The notes: generated from the letters alone by a model not told the origin. 64,000 bases of DNA from Rachicladosporium sp. CCFEE 5018 (GCA_002077045.2 KZ111141.1:1344625-1408624), one strand, 5' to 3'. Positions 32,005 to 43,369 are shown, counted from the first letter of the stretch. Translations and numbers: made by a program.

Positions 32005-34589
32005 ATGCCAGCTCGGGATCGACGTACGCGAACACGACGGCGCCATGGCGGTAGAGGTCGCTCATACAGCCCTCCACCACCACCGCGGCCTTATCGCACA
32101 ATACCGCCTCCACCACCGAGATACGACCGTCGTAGAAGTCGATCTCGCTCCGTTGACTATGGACAAAGACCTGTCTATCTTGTGAGATGCCAGGAGAACC
32201 CCACCCCATTCACACCGGACGAGGACTCTGGCGAAAGACCCGATGGTCCACCTCAGGCCCTCGTCCGCTACCGCGCTGTCTACAAGCATGAGCGCACCGG
32301 TGGCATAGTGTACCAGGCGACTTCCACAAAACCTCTCGACCCGCCCAAGGAGGAGTCTCGCCAGGTCGCGTCTGCGTTTGATGTTGTGACCGAATACTTT
32401 ACAGTCTATTCGCCACGTCCAGTCGATGGTTGGCAGGATCGCCCACGCTATCCAAGTGTACCTGGAACACCCGTTGCGGGGGAGGATCGAAATTTCAGCT
32501 CGCGAGACGATGACAAGGAAGGGCCACCGAAGCTACAGGTGGCGTCATTGAAGGGTGTCCGCAGGCTTGAGATCCACTCGTCTGCTATCATTCACGCCCT
32601 GCAACAAGTCGTCACGTACTGGCCAGGACTAAATCTGCTAAGCCCGATCTTCTTTTCCACAGAACCACATATATTTCTAGTACACCACCTCGAAAAGCTG
32701 CGGAAGTTCCGAAACGACCATGCTCCCGGGCATACACTGGACCTCTGCGAGAAAGCTACCGATGTGTATGAGCATCTGGGACTGCTCGATGACTATTTGG
32801 AGGCTGAAGTGATGCCCGGCATCGCGATCGAGCGCGCCAGACACGAGAGAAGCTTCGCCACCTTCGAGTACATGTGGCTCCTGTTCAAGCCTGGCACAGA
32901 AACGCTGGTTAAGTTCAAGGACGACAAGAACCGCAATTTTGTCCCCTTCTGGCGAGGAGGCATCGTGCACAGCATCGACCTAATGACCACGGCCAACGAC
33001 AGATATTGGCAGGTCAAGATAGAAAACCTGACATTTGATGGGACTGCTGTTGGTAAAGGCGAGCTGACGCAGTATATCGACGCATTCGAAGGCGAGAGTG
33101 CGATCCTGGACATGGACATGATCCCAGCAGACTGGCCAGGACACTCAGAGAACGGCAAGCCGGTGGCTGACGTGCTTCGAGAGAAGGGTAGACAGGCATT
33201 CCGTCTACTCTTACCACGGTGCATGACATCTGTTGGCAAGTCCCTCGAGTTTCCCTACAACGATGTCGATGGGCTTGTTATGGTCGACATGCGGACTTTC
33301 TACACGGACCAACCCGACGAGAGACCGTATGTTATACCCAAAAACCAGATCAAGATTGGCGTCACGGATTGCAATTGCCCGGTCTGCGAGAAACGAAAAG
33401 CTGCTGCCGCGGTCGAGAAGCCTCACGTCGAATTTTCGGAGTTGGACAACCTCGAGATTGGCATGGAACTCACTGACCAGATGAGCTTTCTCTACAGCAG
33501 CAGGTTATATGTCTTTCACTTCGGCTCACGTACATGGGAGCTGCTTGACGTCGAAGATCTAAAGAAAGCACAATTCAAGTCCGAAGTTTTGGACACCCTC
33601 GTCATGCGACCAGAACGTATCAATATGCTCAAAGCTCTGTCGAAGAAATACATGCGCTCGGAGGACGGCAACGAGGATCAACGATCTGCGTTCTGGAGTG
33701 CAGACTTCATCGAAAACAAAGGCAAATCGCAGATCGTGCTCCTGCACGGCAAACCTGGCGTTGGCAAGACTTACACGGCAGAATGCATTGCTGAGTACAC
33801 GCGGCGTCCTCTGATCACCTTGACATGCGCAGATATCGGCACAGACCCCGAGGAAGTCGAGTTGAACCTCGAGTATCACTTCACTTCTGCCCGTGACTGG
33901 GGCGCTCTGGTCTTGATCGACGAAGCAGATATTTATATGGAGAAACGTAGTTCGAATGACTTGGTTCGAAACAGTCTCGTCGCTGGCATCCTGCGAGCCT
34001 TGGAAGTATACGAAGGCATGCTGTTCTTGACGACGAATCGCGTTGGTGCTTTTGACGATGCCTTCACAAGCCGGTGAGCACTCTCATGCAATAGCTAGTG
34101 AGCTGGAAGTTACTAACATGCTGCAGAATCCACGTCAAGCTCTACTACAATCCGCTTTCCGACTCGGATCGTCAACGTATATGGTCGTCATTCATCTCCA
34201 AGCTCACTCGCGAGCGCCGCAAAGACATCCGCGTCACAATCGGCGCCAAGGAGTACATCTCCGGCCCGGTCATCAAAGCCCTCGATCTCAACGGCCGTGA
34301 GATCCGCAATGCGTTCCAGACTGCTGTGGCACTGGCTGAGTATGAAGCTGTGCGTGATGAAGAGGGCACGATCATGGTTGAGGAGCATCATGTGCAGCAG
34401 GTAGCGGAGATGAGCAGAGAGTTCAGACTGTATTTGAATGAGCTGCACAAGGGTGATGAGGAGAAGAGAGCTGCAAGGGCTTTTGAGCGATTGGATCGGT
34501 GGCTAGATGGGAATGAAGTGAATGGAAGTACTGACAGAGGCGGCGGCGCGAAGGACGTGAGGGTCGGTGCCGAGAGGCCGAAGCGGTAA
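32005..34589 (+). CDS. AAA+ ATPase, fungal DUF7025-type
   Basis: An 843-residue protein in two exons. The intron at 34074-34126 (GTGAGC, TACTAAC branch, GCAG) splits an Arg codon in FTSRIHVKLYY. The start at 32005 (MPARDRRTR) is chosen over an upstream non-ATG frame. The N-terminus is Arg/Pro/Ser-rich. The middle (about 200-480) resembles the conserved domain of large fungal AAA proteins, with FEYMWLLFKPG and a CNCPVCEKRK pair of Cys. The AAA+ core has Walker A GKPGVGKT (582-589), Walker B VLIDEAD (about 636-642), sensor-1 FLTTNR and the arginine-finger region DDAFTSR. The C-terminal lid is EIRNAFQTAVALAEYEA. ATP-driven remodelling is expected, with unknown substrate. It shares a promoter with the STAND-like gene. 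Confidence 0.85.
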
Positions 34590-34924
34590 TGTGAGCGTGA
34601 ACGTCACTTCCTCCCCATCACTTCTCTGCTGTCACTGCTTCCTCGTCAGTCCATTCGCTTCGTTCCCGACGCAGCCTCACAAACTCCACCCCACCGCTTT
34701 GCCTCATTTGCTGCGCCTGATTCTCCGCGTCTCTCCTCCGTCGCAGCTAAATCACTCGCGTCTGCCGGTGTTCATCCGTGTAATACCCACCACGCTCAAC
34801 TTCATACCTGTTGACCGGTCAATAGTCCTTGAGTCTCTTGCGCTCTGAGACGCCGACCTCGAGACGCGTCACGCATGCATCTACCATCTCCACGACGGCG
34901 GCCACTAGCCCCGCCCCTCTCTAG

Positions 34925-36330
34925 CGACAACGCTCGAAGTATGTGCTTGGGAGGCCTCGCGGAGGCAAGACCAAAAGCACCGTTTACCCGAAGGATGCCG
35001 CTACCTTCAAGGAGGAAATCGGGGCGTACGGCGAGGACTTGGTGGAAGCAATAATCAAGGAATATCAATACAACGTGGACGGCGAGAGATACACTGCCAT
35101 AGAGAACATCAACGAGGACTGTGCGCGACATCACGCTAGCACTACTTACCCAAAGAAAGTGAAGGCGCACGCCACGTCAACTCATCGAGACCGCCACCCA
35201 CCACCGTCACCTACTCCCACCGACGCGCTAAGCCAAGACGGCTCAAAAACGGCAGCCAACACATCACAAGAGTGCCCTGCCAACCAAAGTGTGGTTTTTT
35301 TCGGAGAGCAGCTACAGTCACACATGTCCGTTGCGCGCACGAAGCCAGCAGACGGCATTCTATCCATAACGTGCAACACAGAGACTCCGCAAAGTCAATC
35401 GAAGGCAGGCAGCGACTGGGAACAGGACGTCGAAGAGATTGATTCGACGGGCATCAAGCGCGGTCCCGCGGATCTCCTAACGAATAAGACGACTCGTTGG
35501 GCCACAGTGATATCATCATCATCATCATCATCTCATCGTCCGAGCAACAGCGACGAAGCTGAAGCTATTACCAAAACGAAGCGGGAGGATAATCAGCAAA
35601 ACGCACACACTCACACATGCCTCGCTGCGTACGCGAAGAACCACGCCGGCGACTTCCAGGACGATCTGAAAGCGCAGGTCGACGACGCTGCAAGGCGCAC
35701 CACTGCTCCCAGACCACTCAGCAGAGCCGAATAGATGAGCTCTTGGGCGCCAACCCCAACTCACCTTGCGCTTACATGGTCCAGTTCTTAACATCGAAGG
35801 ACGCCAAGACAATATCAAGGGACTGGAAGGGTCCACCCAATCACCGGTAGATTACCGGCGAAGTTCTCCCCGGCATCGACATCGAAGGTTGAGATGCAGT
35901 AAAGCGGCATGAAGACGATCAAGCAGTGCTCGGAGGGTATCGGGCGGCATACGAGAACGGCTTTGACGCCGCAGAGGATGTGAAAAGCGCGGCACGAGGT
36001 GCCACATCCACTCAACCACCAAGGAATTCAATCTCAAAGGTTGCAGGCGCAACTTTCCCCGCGAGACAAAGCCTCAACGTAAGCACGCGTGGCATTACAG
36101 CCATGCCCAGAGCTTCGGGGTTTTGCGATTCTTCCTCCGCCTGCCCAATCCTCGAGGAAAAGTCCCGAGCGTGCTCCCGCCGCCTCATCTGCGCGTAAGC
36201 GTGACCATACTGTTGCGCTCGCCGATGATGACGAGATCGTGGTTCCTGGGACGGAGGAATTGAGCAAGAGGACGATTCGTCGCGGCGTGGGGCGCGATGG
36301 GCACACTGGCACAGATCGACCTTTTTCAGG
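34925..36330 (+). pseudogene. Decayed multi-frame coding remnant
   Basis: Coding-like sequence that no single model restores. One frame (about 34925-35734) opens without an ATG and reads VLGRPRGGKTKSTVYPKD, EEIGAYGEDLVEAIIKEYQY, then Ser/Thr/Gln-rich sequence with a seven-unit ATC microsatellite (35512-35532, poly-Ser) and AAYAKNHAGDFQDDLKAQ. From about 35700 a second frame carries SRIDELLGANPNSPCAYM, TAG at 35848, GEVLPGIDIEG, TGA at 35890, and YRAAYENGFDAAEDVKSAAR. From about 36140 a third section (ARKRDHTVALADDDEIVVPG) returns to the first frame. I tested a GT-AG intron over the stops and it breaks the frame. Probably a pseudogene; the family is unknown. Confidence 0.4.
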
Positions 36331-37012
36331 ACGTGACGGGCTTGGTGTGACCGAGAAGCACCCAATGGTCTACACTCAAGCAAATCCAAAGCAAGCCGAG
36401 GGGTTGTACCCAAGGGGGTATATTCAAGGGATTGTACCTAAGGAATCTTACGAAAGGGAACCCAAGGAAACCCGAGAGAACTCAAAGATCATTGCCTCCA
36501 TACAGCTTACGGACGAGACGGAGAGTATAAATCAGCCATAATGAGAAGGCTCGTTTCGTAACAACGACCCAGCTTCATAAGTGCAACACTATCAACGATG
36601 TAGTCACAAAGCGGTCCATGCGTACTAGGTATGAAAGCGGTCTACCCATATCCGTGACAGCGTCCTCAAGGCGCCCCAAGCCCAAGTAAAAGCACTCGAG
36701 CGTACTCCAGGCCGATCAAGAAACGTTGCACTGCATAGTATCCCGGTCTCCCGAGAACTCAGACCAGCATGGTGCTATCCTATCGATTTAACTCAATAGT
36801 TCCAAAATGATATCTTCGTCGAGCTTTGCTGTCGAGCTTTGTAAGCGCCTTGGAGCTCTTTGAAGCTCTCCAACGCCCTACTGCACCTTATCCGACGTAC
36901 ATCTGATACACTAGATCACTCCTACACGGAATCGACGCGCATGTAAGTGCTTTCCTACATTTCTTCACCTTACAAGGTTCCCACGCCACCTTGTGGATCC
37001 GAAACGTCCAGC
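36331..37012. other. Intergenic, no gene seen
   Basis: Weakly open frames extend into the left side from the decayed gene. Local near-repeats of GAGCTTTG/GAGCTCTTTG are seen around 36820-36870. Confidence 0.45.
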
Positions 37013-37978
37013 ATGGCTTCCCGAGACAATATAGCCATCACATCAATTCCCGCAGACATTGACTCCCTTATCCCAGGCAAACGAAACGCCCCAGCCGTCC
37101 TCCTCAAAGCAGGTCTCGCACAGGGCTTACAACACATCGGCTACAAAACCACCTCCCACAACGCCCTTCCCTCCGGCCCAGCAGCCTGGTCTCTCGCCGC
37201 CGTCGACCCCTCCGGCGTGAAACGCGAGAAAGAAAACGTCGAAGTAAACCAGCTTGTCCGCAACTCCCTCGCGAAGACCCTCGACCCCTCCTCAGATGGC
37301 AAACCTCCCTTCCAACTGATACTCGGAGGCGAGTGCTGCCAGCTCCCGGGTATACTAACTGCCCTCTCTCACACTCTGTCCCCCAAGCGAGTCGGACTAA
37401 TATACATTGACGCGGACGCCGATCTCAGCGTTCCAAATGCCCCGGGCTCGAGCGGGAATTTCGCGAGCATGACGATGACGCATCTCATGCGGCGGCCTGG
37501 CGCGCTGCAGTCCATGGCGGACTTCGTGCGGCCTGACGGGGAGCCGCTGGTGGATCCTGGGAATGTGGTGTTCTTTGGCCTCAACATGGATCTTGCTGGC
37601 AATACGAGGGAGCAGCTCGGTCTTCTCTTTGATAGCGGCTACCGCGTCTTCACGTCCTCGTCCATCGCTGCTGATCCTGGGGGCAGGGCGAGGGAAGCAC
37701 TGGCGTGGTTGGAAGAACGGGTTGACGTAATTCTAGTGCATTACGATGTTGGTTCGATAGACGGTGGCAGTTTTCCGCTGGCGAACGTGCCGCAATTCAC
37801 TGGTGTAGGCATTGAGGAGAGTTTGCGAGCATTGAAGATGCTGGTGAGTGGGAGTAAGGTTGCTGGGCTCATGGTAGCGGAAGTGAACCCAGATCATGAC
37901 CCAGGGCTGGGCATGACTGGCAAGCTGGTGGAGGGGATAGTGGACGCTTTCAAAGCGAGGACGGGGACGCTGGGCTGA
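37013..37978 (+). CDS. Arginase-superfamily protein with altered metal ligands
   Basis: A 321-residue intronless protein of the ureohydrolase (arginase/agmatinase/formiminoglutamase) fold. Recognisable blocks are LILGGECCQLPG (about 102-113, for GGDHS), IDADADLSVPNAPGSSGNF (about 132-150, for DAHxD), VHYDVGSIDGGSFPLANVP (about 242-260, for SxDxDxxDP) and VAEVNPDHDP. In arginases the Mn ligands are the His of GGDH, both Asp and the His of DAHxD, and two Asp of DxD. Here Cys replaces the first His, Asp replaces the second and Gly replaces the second Asp of DxD. Several fungal relatives also have DADxD, but the DxG change is further reduction. Classical binuclear Mn hydrolysis is doubtful. The start at 37013 (MASRDNIAITS) gives the expected N-terminal strand. 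Confidence 0.85.
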   Translation: MASRDNIAITSIPADIDSLIPGKRNAPAVLLKAGLAQGLQHIGYKTTSHNALPSGPAAWSLAAVDPSGVKREKENVEVNQLVRNSLAKTLDPSSDGKPPFQLILGGECCQLPGILTALSHTLSPKRVGLIYIDADADLSVPNAPGSSGNFASMTMTHLMRRPGALQSMADFVRPDGEPLVDPGNVVFFGLNMDLAGNTREQLGLLFDSGYRVFTSSSIAADPGGRAREALAWLEERVDVILVHYDVGSIDGGSFPLANVPQFTGVGIEESLRALKMLVSGSKVAGLMVAEVNPDHDPGLGMTGKLVEGIVDAFKARTGTLG

Positions 37979-38721
37979 ATCACTCACGCTATCTGATCTA
38001 TGCGGGAGGTATGGGACCACTGATTCCGCCCGTGAGCATCCTGGCTGCTGAACAGAGGGCCGGATGGCAGACCCTTTCGCAGTCCGAATGATGGGTCCCG
38101 AGACCCCAAGGCGCCGAGGCGAGGGCGCGTCAGGAAAGTCGTAGGCACACAAGCGTATTCCAGGCGACTCGCGTGTCAGCGATGCCATCTCTCGCCGTCG
38201 CTGTATCAGCGACGTCACGGTATTTTGGGGCGACAAGCAGCCAGCTTCGTTGGACTGACAACATTTGAGGACCACAGCCAGGAGAGTGAAAGGGGAAAGC
38301 AATAGGTGAGCGATGAATGTTGCGCTATCCTAGCTGTTACTACGCCTGCTCAACAGATCCACCCCGTCCGCACCGAAGTGATAGTCTAGCACCCACGCTA
38401 TCGATACCCATCGTCTCCTAACAACGCAAGTAAACCGTCATCTGAATCCCTGCTGCTCTCCATTCCATCTCCGCTACATGAGCGACAGGAGCCGTTCAGC
38501 ATTGACCGCTGTTCAATGACCAGATGGGGAGATAAGTCGCCCGTGAAGTGTCATCTGCTGCGCTCTAGCGACGGAGCAACCCATAACGGCGCGCTCACCA
38601 AGTATCGCAAGAGCCATTTGGATGCCGAGGCTTTCAAGCCGCTCAAGCCTGCACGCCAGTGAAGACATGGTCATGTCCCGTGCCGGAAGAAGTTTTCCCT
38701 CAGTACATCCACCTACACGTC
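37979..38721. other. Intergenic between convergent genes
   Basis: No supported gene. Open frames on the minus strand are shadows or random. Confidence 0.5.
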
Positions 38722-40998
38722 CTACGCGCCCTCCACCGGATACACCCCACTCTCCGCCTCCCCCTCAGTACTCTCAGCTTTCTGCAGCGGCTTACTAGAC
38801 GTCGGCATGACGAACCCACCATTCTTCGCCGGCTTCCGCTCCGGGATCTTGACAGGCAAGGCGGGGTTGATCTTCAACTTATCCGGTAACGGCTCGCCTC
38901 TGACCACAGCCTCCATCTCACTCTTATTCAGTGTCTCGTACTCGACGAGCGCGTTGGCAAGTCGCTCCAGGGACTCCTTGTTATCCGTCAGGAGTGTGTA
39001 GACGCGATTCCGCCCTTCCTCCACAAAGCGCCGGACCTCTGACTCAATTTGCTGTTTCGTTTGTGCGGAGAGCTCCTTATAGCGATGCTCGAGATCCACG
39101 TTGCCGAGGAGCTCAGACATGCCTGCCTTTGTCACCATCGTGTAGGCTGATCGTGTGGCTTGCTGGATGTCGCTGCTTGCGCCTGTGCTGGTGTTCTCCA
39201 CGCCGTAGATGATCTCTTCAGCCACCTTGCCGCCCATGCACACGTCAATGTCGGCTTCGATCTCCTTTCGCGTTACAGACACCTTGTCCATCTCCGGCAG
39301 CCGGAAGGTAACACCCAATGCATGACCGCGAGGCATGATGGTAGCTTTGTACAACGGGTCTGAAGCAGCCGTGAGCATAGCGACAAGCGCATGCCCAGCT
39401 TCATGGTATGCTGTGGCGATCTTGTCCTTCTGCTGAATGACCTTGCTCTTTGCCTCGGCGCCCATGAGGATCTTGTCCTTTGCCCAGATCATGTCTGCTA
39501 GTGTAACGTGCTTGCTCTTCTGCTTTGACGCGTGCGTGGCGGCTTGATTGCAGATGTTCTCCAGATCTGCTCCGGAGAAGCCTGGTGTTCCGCGTGCGAT
39601 CTCAGTAGCGTCAATGTCAGCGCCGACCTTGATGTTCTTCAGGTGGTGGTTGATGATCGCAATACGGCCGCGTGCATCTGGGAGAGAGACCTCGACGAGG
39701 CGATCGAAGCGACCAGGACGGGTGAGGGCGCTGTCGAGGGATTCGGGGAAGTTGGTAGCGCCGATGACAATCACGCCGGAGGATTGATCAAAGCCATCGA
39801 GTTCAGTGAGAAGCTGGTTCAGAGTTTGCTTGGCGTATGCAGCGTCGCGAGCGTGACGCTTGCCGCCTACTGCGTCAAGCTCGTCGATGAAGATAATAGC
39901 TGGGCTCTTGGCACGGGCAGCAGTGAAGAGGTCGCGGACGCGCTTGGCACCGACACCAACGTAGATCTCGTCGAACTCAGAGCCAGACATGTAGAAAAAC
40001 GGAACGCCAGCCTCGCCTGCGACAGCGCGAGCAAGGAGCGTCTTACCAGTACCAGGAGGACCTGAAAGCAGCACGCCCTTGGGCAGCTTGCCCCCAAGCG
40101 ATCCGAAGCTCTCGGGTGACTTGAGGAACTCCACGACTTCCTGCAGCTCTTCTTTCGCCTCATCAACACCATGAACATCGGCAAAGCGCTGTGTTTGCAG
40201 CTCGGGCTTGGTCTCCTTATCTTGGGCACCACCTCGCTTGGTCATGAGTCCAGTTGCGTCGATGAGTAGCGTAATGACCACAAGTGCGACGTAGCCGCAA
40301 GACGCAAAGACCACAATGAACTTGACCCACTTGAAGATGTAGCTGCCCATGCTCTCGTCAACCACGACATAGAGTGGCTCGTTCTTGGCTCCAGACCCGT
40401 TCCGCGAGATGCTGACATTACCGCCCTGCGATCGTGCCGAGATAGCCTGACCAACCGCCTGGAGTTGTTCACTGCTCATGCCGTTGCCTGCGCCTTGCAT
40501 TTGCTGGCCATTCCTGGCTGTCATGCCTCCCACTGCACCGTTGCCAAAGTTCCCGGCTCCGAACGAGCCACTCTCTGCAGCTCCTATCCGCTCCAGTGCT
40601 TTGGCGTAGACGTTGTCGCAGGCGGTGTTGGAAGCAAACCTGCCAGTCTGATATCGCTCGACGAGTATCTCTGGCATGCCTGCGCGAATAAGTGCCTGGT
40701 AGAAGGCGTTCTGCGCAGTAGCGCTTCCTGGATTGTTGTTCGCAGTCTGCTCAAGATATGCCAGCATGTTCCGACTGGCACCGCTGTTACCATTATTGCT
40801 CGATCCCCATGATGTGCCGAAAAATGTGCGCTGTTGCACTAGACTGACGATCGATGGCCGTGTTGCGCTGTTGGATGTGCGGAATGGCGTTTTGCTGGCT
40901 GTCGCGAGACATCGTGTAAGCGCCGGTCTTCGTATTGCTGGATTCCGCAGTGCTGCTCGTAGTGCCAGCCGTGGCATGACTTCAAGGGTCGAGGCCAT
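38722..40998 (-). CDS. YME1: Mitochondrial i-AAA protease
   Basis: A 758-residue intronless FtsH-type AAA protease. The N-terminus is Arg/Ala-rich with no acidic residues beyond Glu6, typical of a mitochondrial presequence. One transmembrane helix lies at about 223-246 (FKWVKFIVVFASCGYVALVVITLLI). The AAA domain has Walker A GPPGTGKT (313-320), Walker B IIFIDELDAVGG (368-379) and second-region RPGRFDR. The zinc site is HEAGH (532-536), with the third acidic ligand expected in the later family region. A single membrane span and the yeast Yme1-like layout point to the intermembrane-space-facing i-AAA form rather than the two-span m-AAA form. Role: quality control of inner-membrane and small TIM proteins. 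Gly/Asn-rich insertion 143-205 is poorly conserved. Confidence 0.96.
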   Translation of the reverse strand: MASTLEVMPRLALRAALRNPAIRRPALTRCLATASKTPFRTSNSATRPSIVSLVQQRTFFGTSWGSSNNGNSGASRNMLAYLEQTANNNPGSATAQNAFYQALIRAGMPEILVERYQTGRFASNTACDNVYAKALERIGAAESGSFGAGNFGNGAVGGMTARNGQQMQGAGNGMSSEQLQAVGQAISARSQGGNVSISRNGSGAKNEPLYVVVDESMGSYIFKWVKFIVVFASCGYVALVVITLLIDATGLMTKRGGAQDKETKPELQTQRFADVHGVDEAKEELQEVVEFLKSPESFGSLGGKLPKGVLLSGPPGTGKTLLARAVAGEAGVPFFYMSGSEFDEIYVGVGAKRVRDLFTAARAKSPAIIFIDELDAVGGKRHARDAAYAKQTLNQLLTELDGFDQSSGVIVIGATNFPESLDSALTRPGRFDRLVEVSLPDARGRIAIINHHLKNIKVGADIDATEIARGTPGFSGADLENICNQAATHASKQKSKHVTLADMIWAKDKILMGAEAKSKVIQQKDKIATAYHEAGHALVAMLTAASDPLYKATIMPRGHALGVTFRLPEMDKVSVTRKEIEADIDVCMGGKVAEEIIYGVENTSTGASSDIQQATRSAYTMVTKAGMSELLGNVDLEHRYKELSAQTKQQIESEVRRFVEEGRNRVYTLLTDNKESLERLANALVEYETLNKSEMEAVVRGEPLPDKLKINPALPVKIPERKPAKNGGFVMPTSSKPLQKAESTEGEAESGVYPVEGA

Positions 40999-41824
40999 GT
41001 TGGCGGTAGTGGCAATGTGTTCGCGGACAAGGCCGCTGGTTGCTATATGGGACGCCCAGCCGGAGGTAGGTAATGGGATGCACTACAGGAATGAGATGGT
41101 GAACGGTGAACCAAAAGTGCTGGATGTAGGAAAAGTGATCCGATCGTTGACGCTCCCGGGCGAACATTCGAGGCGGCGATGATGTGCTGGAAGTCGTGAC
41201 ACGTGAGATCCGGCCCGACATCCCCCGGATTACATAAGTACATCCTCTTTCTCATGAATCTGCTACGACCAGAGAGAGACATCTCACATTTACTTTGATC
41301 CAAGGGATCACGGGACTGATCGAACCTTGACTGAGACAGGCGCCTGACCGTTGAGTAACAGGGCGCAGTATCGTTGCATTCGGCAATCGCCAAGTGCGTA
41401 TTGGGTTACCACGGTCACATGAGGCATTCTGCATGACGGGCTGCTCGTAGGACTCGGGTCCCATCGTACCTTCTCCATCCCACTATCAATTTCATCGTTA
41501 CATCGTAAGTCATGCCCACGGAGCTGTCGACAACGACCACACAGTGTTGATGCGCTGCGATATGGTAGGTACCGTCAGGACTGCTTCCTTTGCTTCTATC
41601 AGATTATACCTCCCGCATCAACTTCGACCTGTACTAAGAGATCCTTTGGCTTTTGTTGAGCTGATCCCATTTCAAGACATTGTCACTTAGCACTCTACCG
41701 TTGGAGTGGCTTCTGGAATACGAGCGCAGCTACGTCACTAGAAGGTGAAGCAAAGGCATTGTGTTGATTCATGAGGCGAACCTTGCATGCCTGGTGAACA
41801 ATACTAACCGCCTGAGGCCCACAT
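40999..41824. other. Divergent promoter region, no gene seen
   Basis: Between the starts of YME1 (minus) and RAM1 (plus). Several short frames, none convincing. Confidence 0.5.
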
Positions 41825-43369
41825 ATGCCAATTCACATCAAGCGTCATCTTCCACATCGCCGGACTGTCAAGTTTAGTACTCGCAATCTGACTATGGCGC
41901 CCACAAAGGATGACGACAGCCTCGCAGGCGAGCTGAACGAGAAGATCAGAATCGAAGAGCTCTCAGATGACGAAGGCATCCCCTTCCCAGGTAAACATCT
42001 CACAAGATCCTACCTGCCAGTACCACCCTGGCTCGTACCTTCATCTCTCGACCTCTTCCCCGAAAACCATCAGACCGCCACATCAGAGGCATACACAAAG
42101 GTCCAAGCCGAATGCCTTCCGCACCTGCTCGTCGAAGATACACAGGATCTCCCTCTGAACAAGTACGGGATACCTCATCTTCGCCGCGCCCAGCATGCCG
42201 CCTTCCTGCACGCTTCTTTAGGCGATCTCCCCTCAGCCTACGTAGCTCTAGATGCAGCCCGCCCTTGGGTCTTCTACTGGGGCTTCTCCGGCCTCACAGT
42301 TCTGGGCGAATCAGTAATGCAATACCGCTCTCGCCTCATCAACACCGTCCGCCCAATGCAAAATCCACACGGCGGTTTCGGCGGAGGCCACGGCCAGACA
42401 AGCCACTGCGCCGCATCCTACGCCTGTGTCCTCGCTCTAGCAATGGTAGACGCTCTAGAACACGTCAACCGCCGCACAATCTGGCACTGGCTAGGCAAAC
42501 TCAAGCAGCCCAACGGCGGCTTCCGCATGGCCGAGAATGCGGAAGAAGATGTCCGTGGCGCGTACTGCGCCTTCATCATGATCACAGTCCTGAACCTCCC
42601 TCTCGAACTACCGCCCTCCTCACCAGCACGACGAGCGGGCCTGCAACGCTTCGACGATAAGCTAGGCGACTATATCTCCACACTCCAAACCTGGGAAGGC
42701 GGTATCGGCGCCTCGCCACCTTGCAGCGAAGCACACGGCGCCTATGCCTTCCTCGCCCTAGGAACGCTAGCCATGATCGACGCGCCCCACGTCATAATCC
42801 CGAAGTACCTCGACCTCCCCGCGCTCCTCCGCTGGATGGCATTACAGCAGACTTCACCCGAGGGTGGCTTTGCAGGCCGCACAAATAAGCTAGTAGACGC
42901 CTGCTACAGCCAATGGATCGGGGGCACCTGGTCGCTCATTCAAGCCGCCCTTGGTCCAAACGCGCCTGAAGTACAGGGCAAGGATCTATGGAATAAAGCT
43001 GCGCTCGTACGTTACCTCTTGACTTGCTCCCAGCAGCCGGGCAAGAAAGGCGGGATGCGCGATAAACCTTCTACCAGGCCGGATGGGTATCATACTACGT
43101 ACGCGTTGGCGGGGATGTCGGCGGCTATGAATCAGTATACTTATGATGCTGAGGGGCCGGTAAGGGATGAGAGAGGGAGGTTGATGGCAGGTTTCAATTG
43201 GACGGCGAAGGGGGTGGAGAAGAAGGTTCTGGCGGGTATGGGTGTTGAGGAGAGTGGGAGGGTGGGGTATGTGCATCCGGTTTATGTTATGCCGTTTGAG
43301 GTTGTGGAGGGGTTTAGAGAGAGGTTTCCGAGTTGTGGGTTCGAGGTCGAGGGAGGAAAGTCTGCATGA
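41825..43369 (+). CDS. RAM1: Protein farnesyltransferase beta subunit
   Basis: A 514-residue intronless prenyltransferase beta subunit, or 491 residues if the second ATG at 41894 (MAPTKDDDSL) is used. The alpha-alpha barrel repeats carry Gly-rich hairpins GGFGGGHGQTSHCAASYA, NGGFRMAENAEEDVRGAYCA, EGGIGASPPCSEAHGAYAF and EGGFAGRTNKLVDACYSQW. The catalytic zinc ligands Asp and Cys are in DACYSQW, and the His ligand is in GYHTTYALAG near the C-terminus. It pairs with an alpha subunit (RAM2) to attach farnesyl to CaaX proteins such as Ras and mating pheromone. Trp-rich substrate pocket motif WVFYWGFSGL is present. The spacing favours farnesyl- over geranylgeranyltransferase I. Confidence 0.95.
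   Translation: MPIHIKRHLPHRRTVKFSTRNLTMAPTKDDDSLAGELNEKIRIEELSDDEGIPFPGKHLTRSYLPVPPWLVPSSLDLFPENHQTATSEAYTKVQAECLPHLLVEDTQDLPLNKYGIPHLRRAQHAAFLHASLGDLPSAYVALDAARPWVFYWGFSGLTVLGESVMQYRSRLINTVRPMQNPHGGFGGGHGQTSHCAASYACVLALAMVDALEHVNRRTIWHWLGKLKQPNGGFRMAENAEEDVRGAYCAFIMITVLNLPLELPPSSPARRAGLQRFDDKLGDYISTLQTWEGGIGASPPCSEAHGAYAFLALGTLAMIDAPHVIIPKYLDLPALLRWMALQQTSPEGGFAGRTNKLVDACYSQWIGGTWSLIQAALGPNAPEVQGKDLWNKAALVRYLLTCSQQPGKKGGMRDKPSTRPDGYHTTYALAGMSAAMNQYTYDAEGPVRDERGRLMAGFNWTAKGVEKKVLAGMGVEESGRVGYVHPVYVMPFEVVEGFRERFPSCGFEVEGGKSA

Noticed and set aside
35847..35899. A GT-AG intron that would remove the two stops in the decayed gene
   Set aside because: Its 53-nt length shifts the frame into an immediate stop after four codons.
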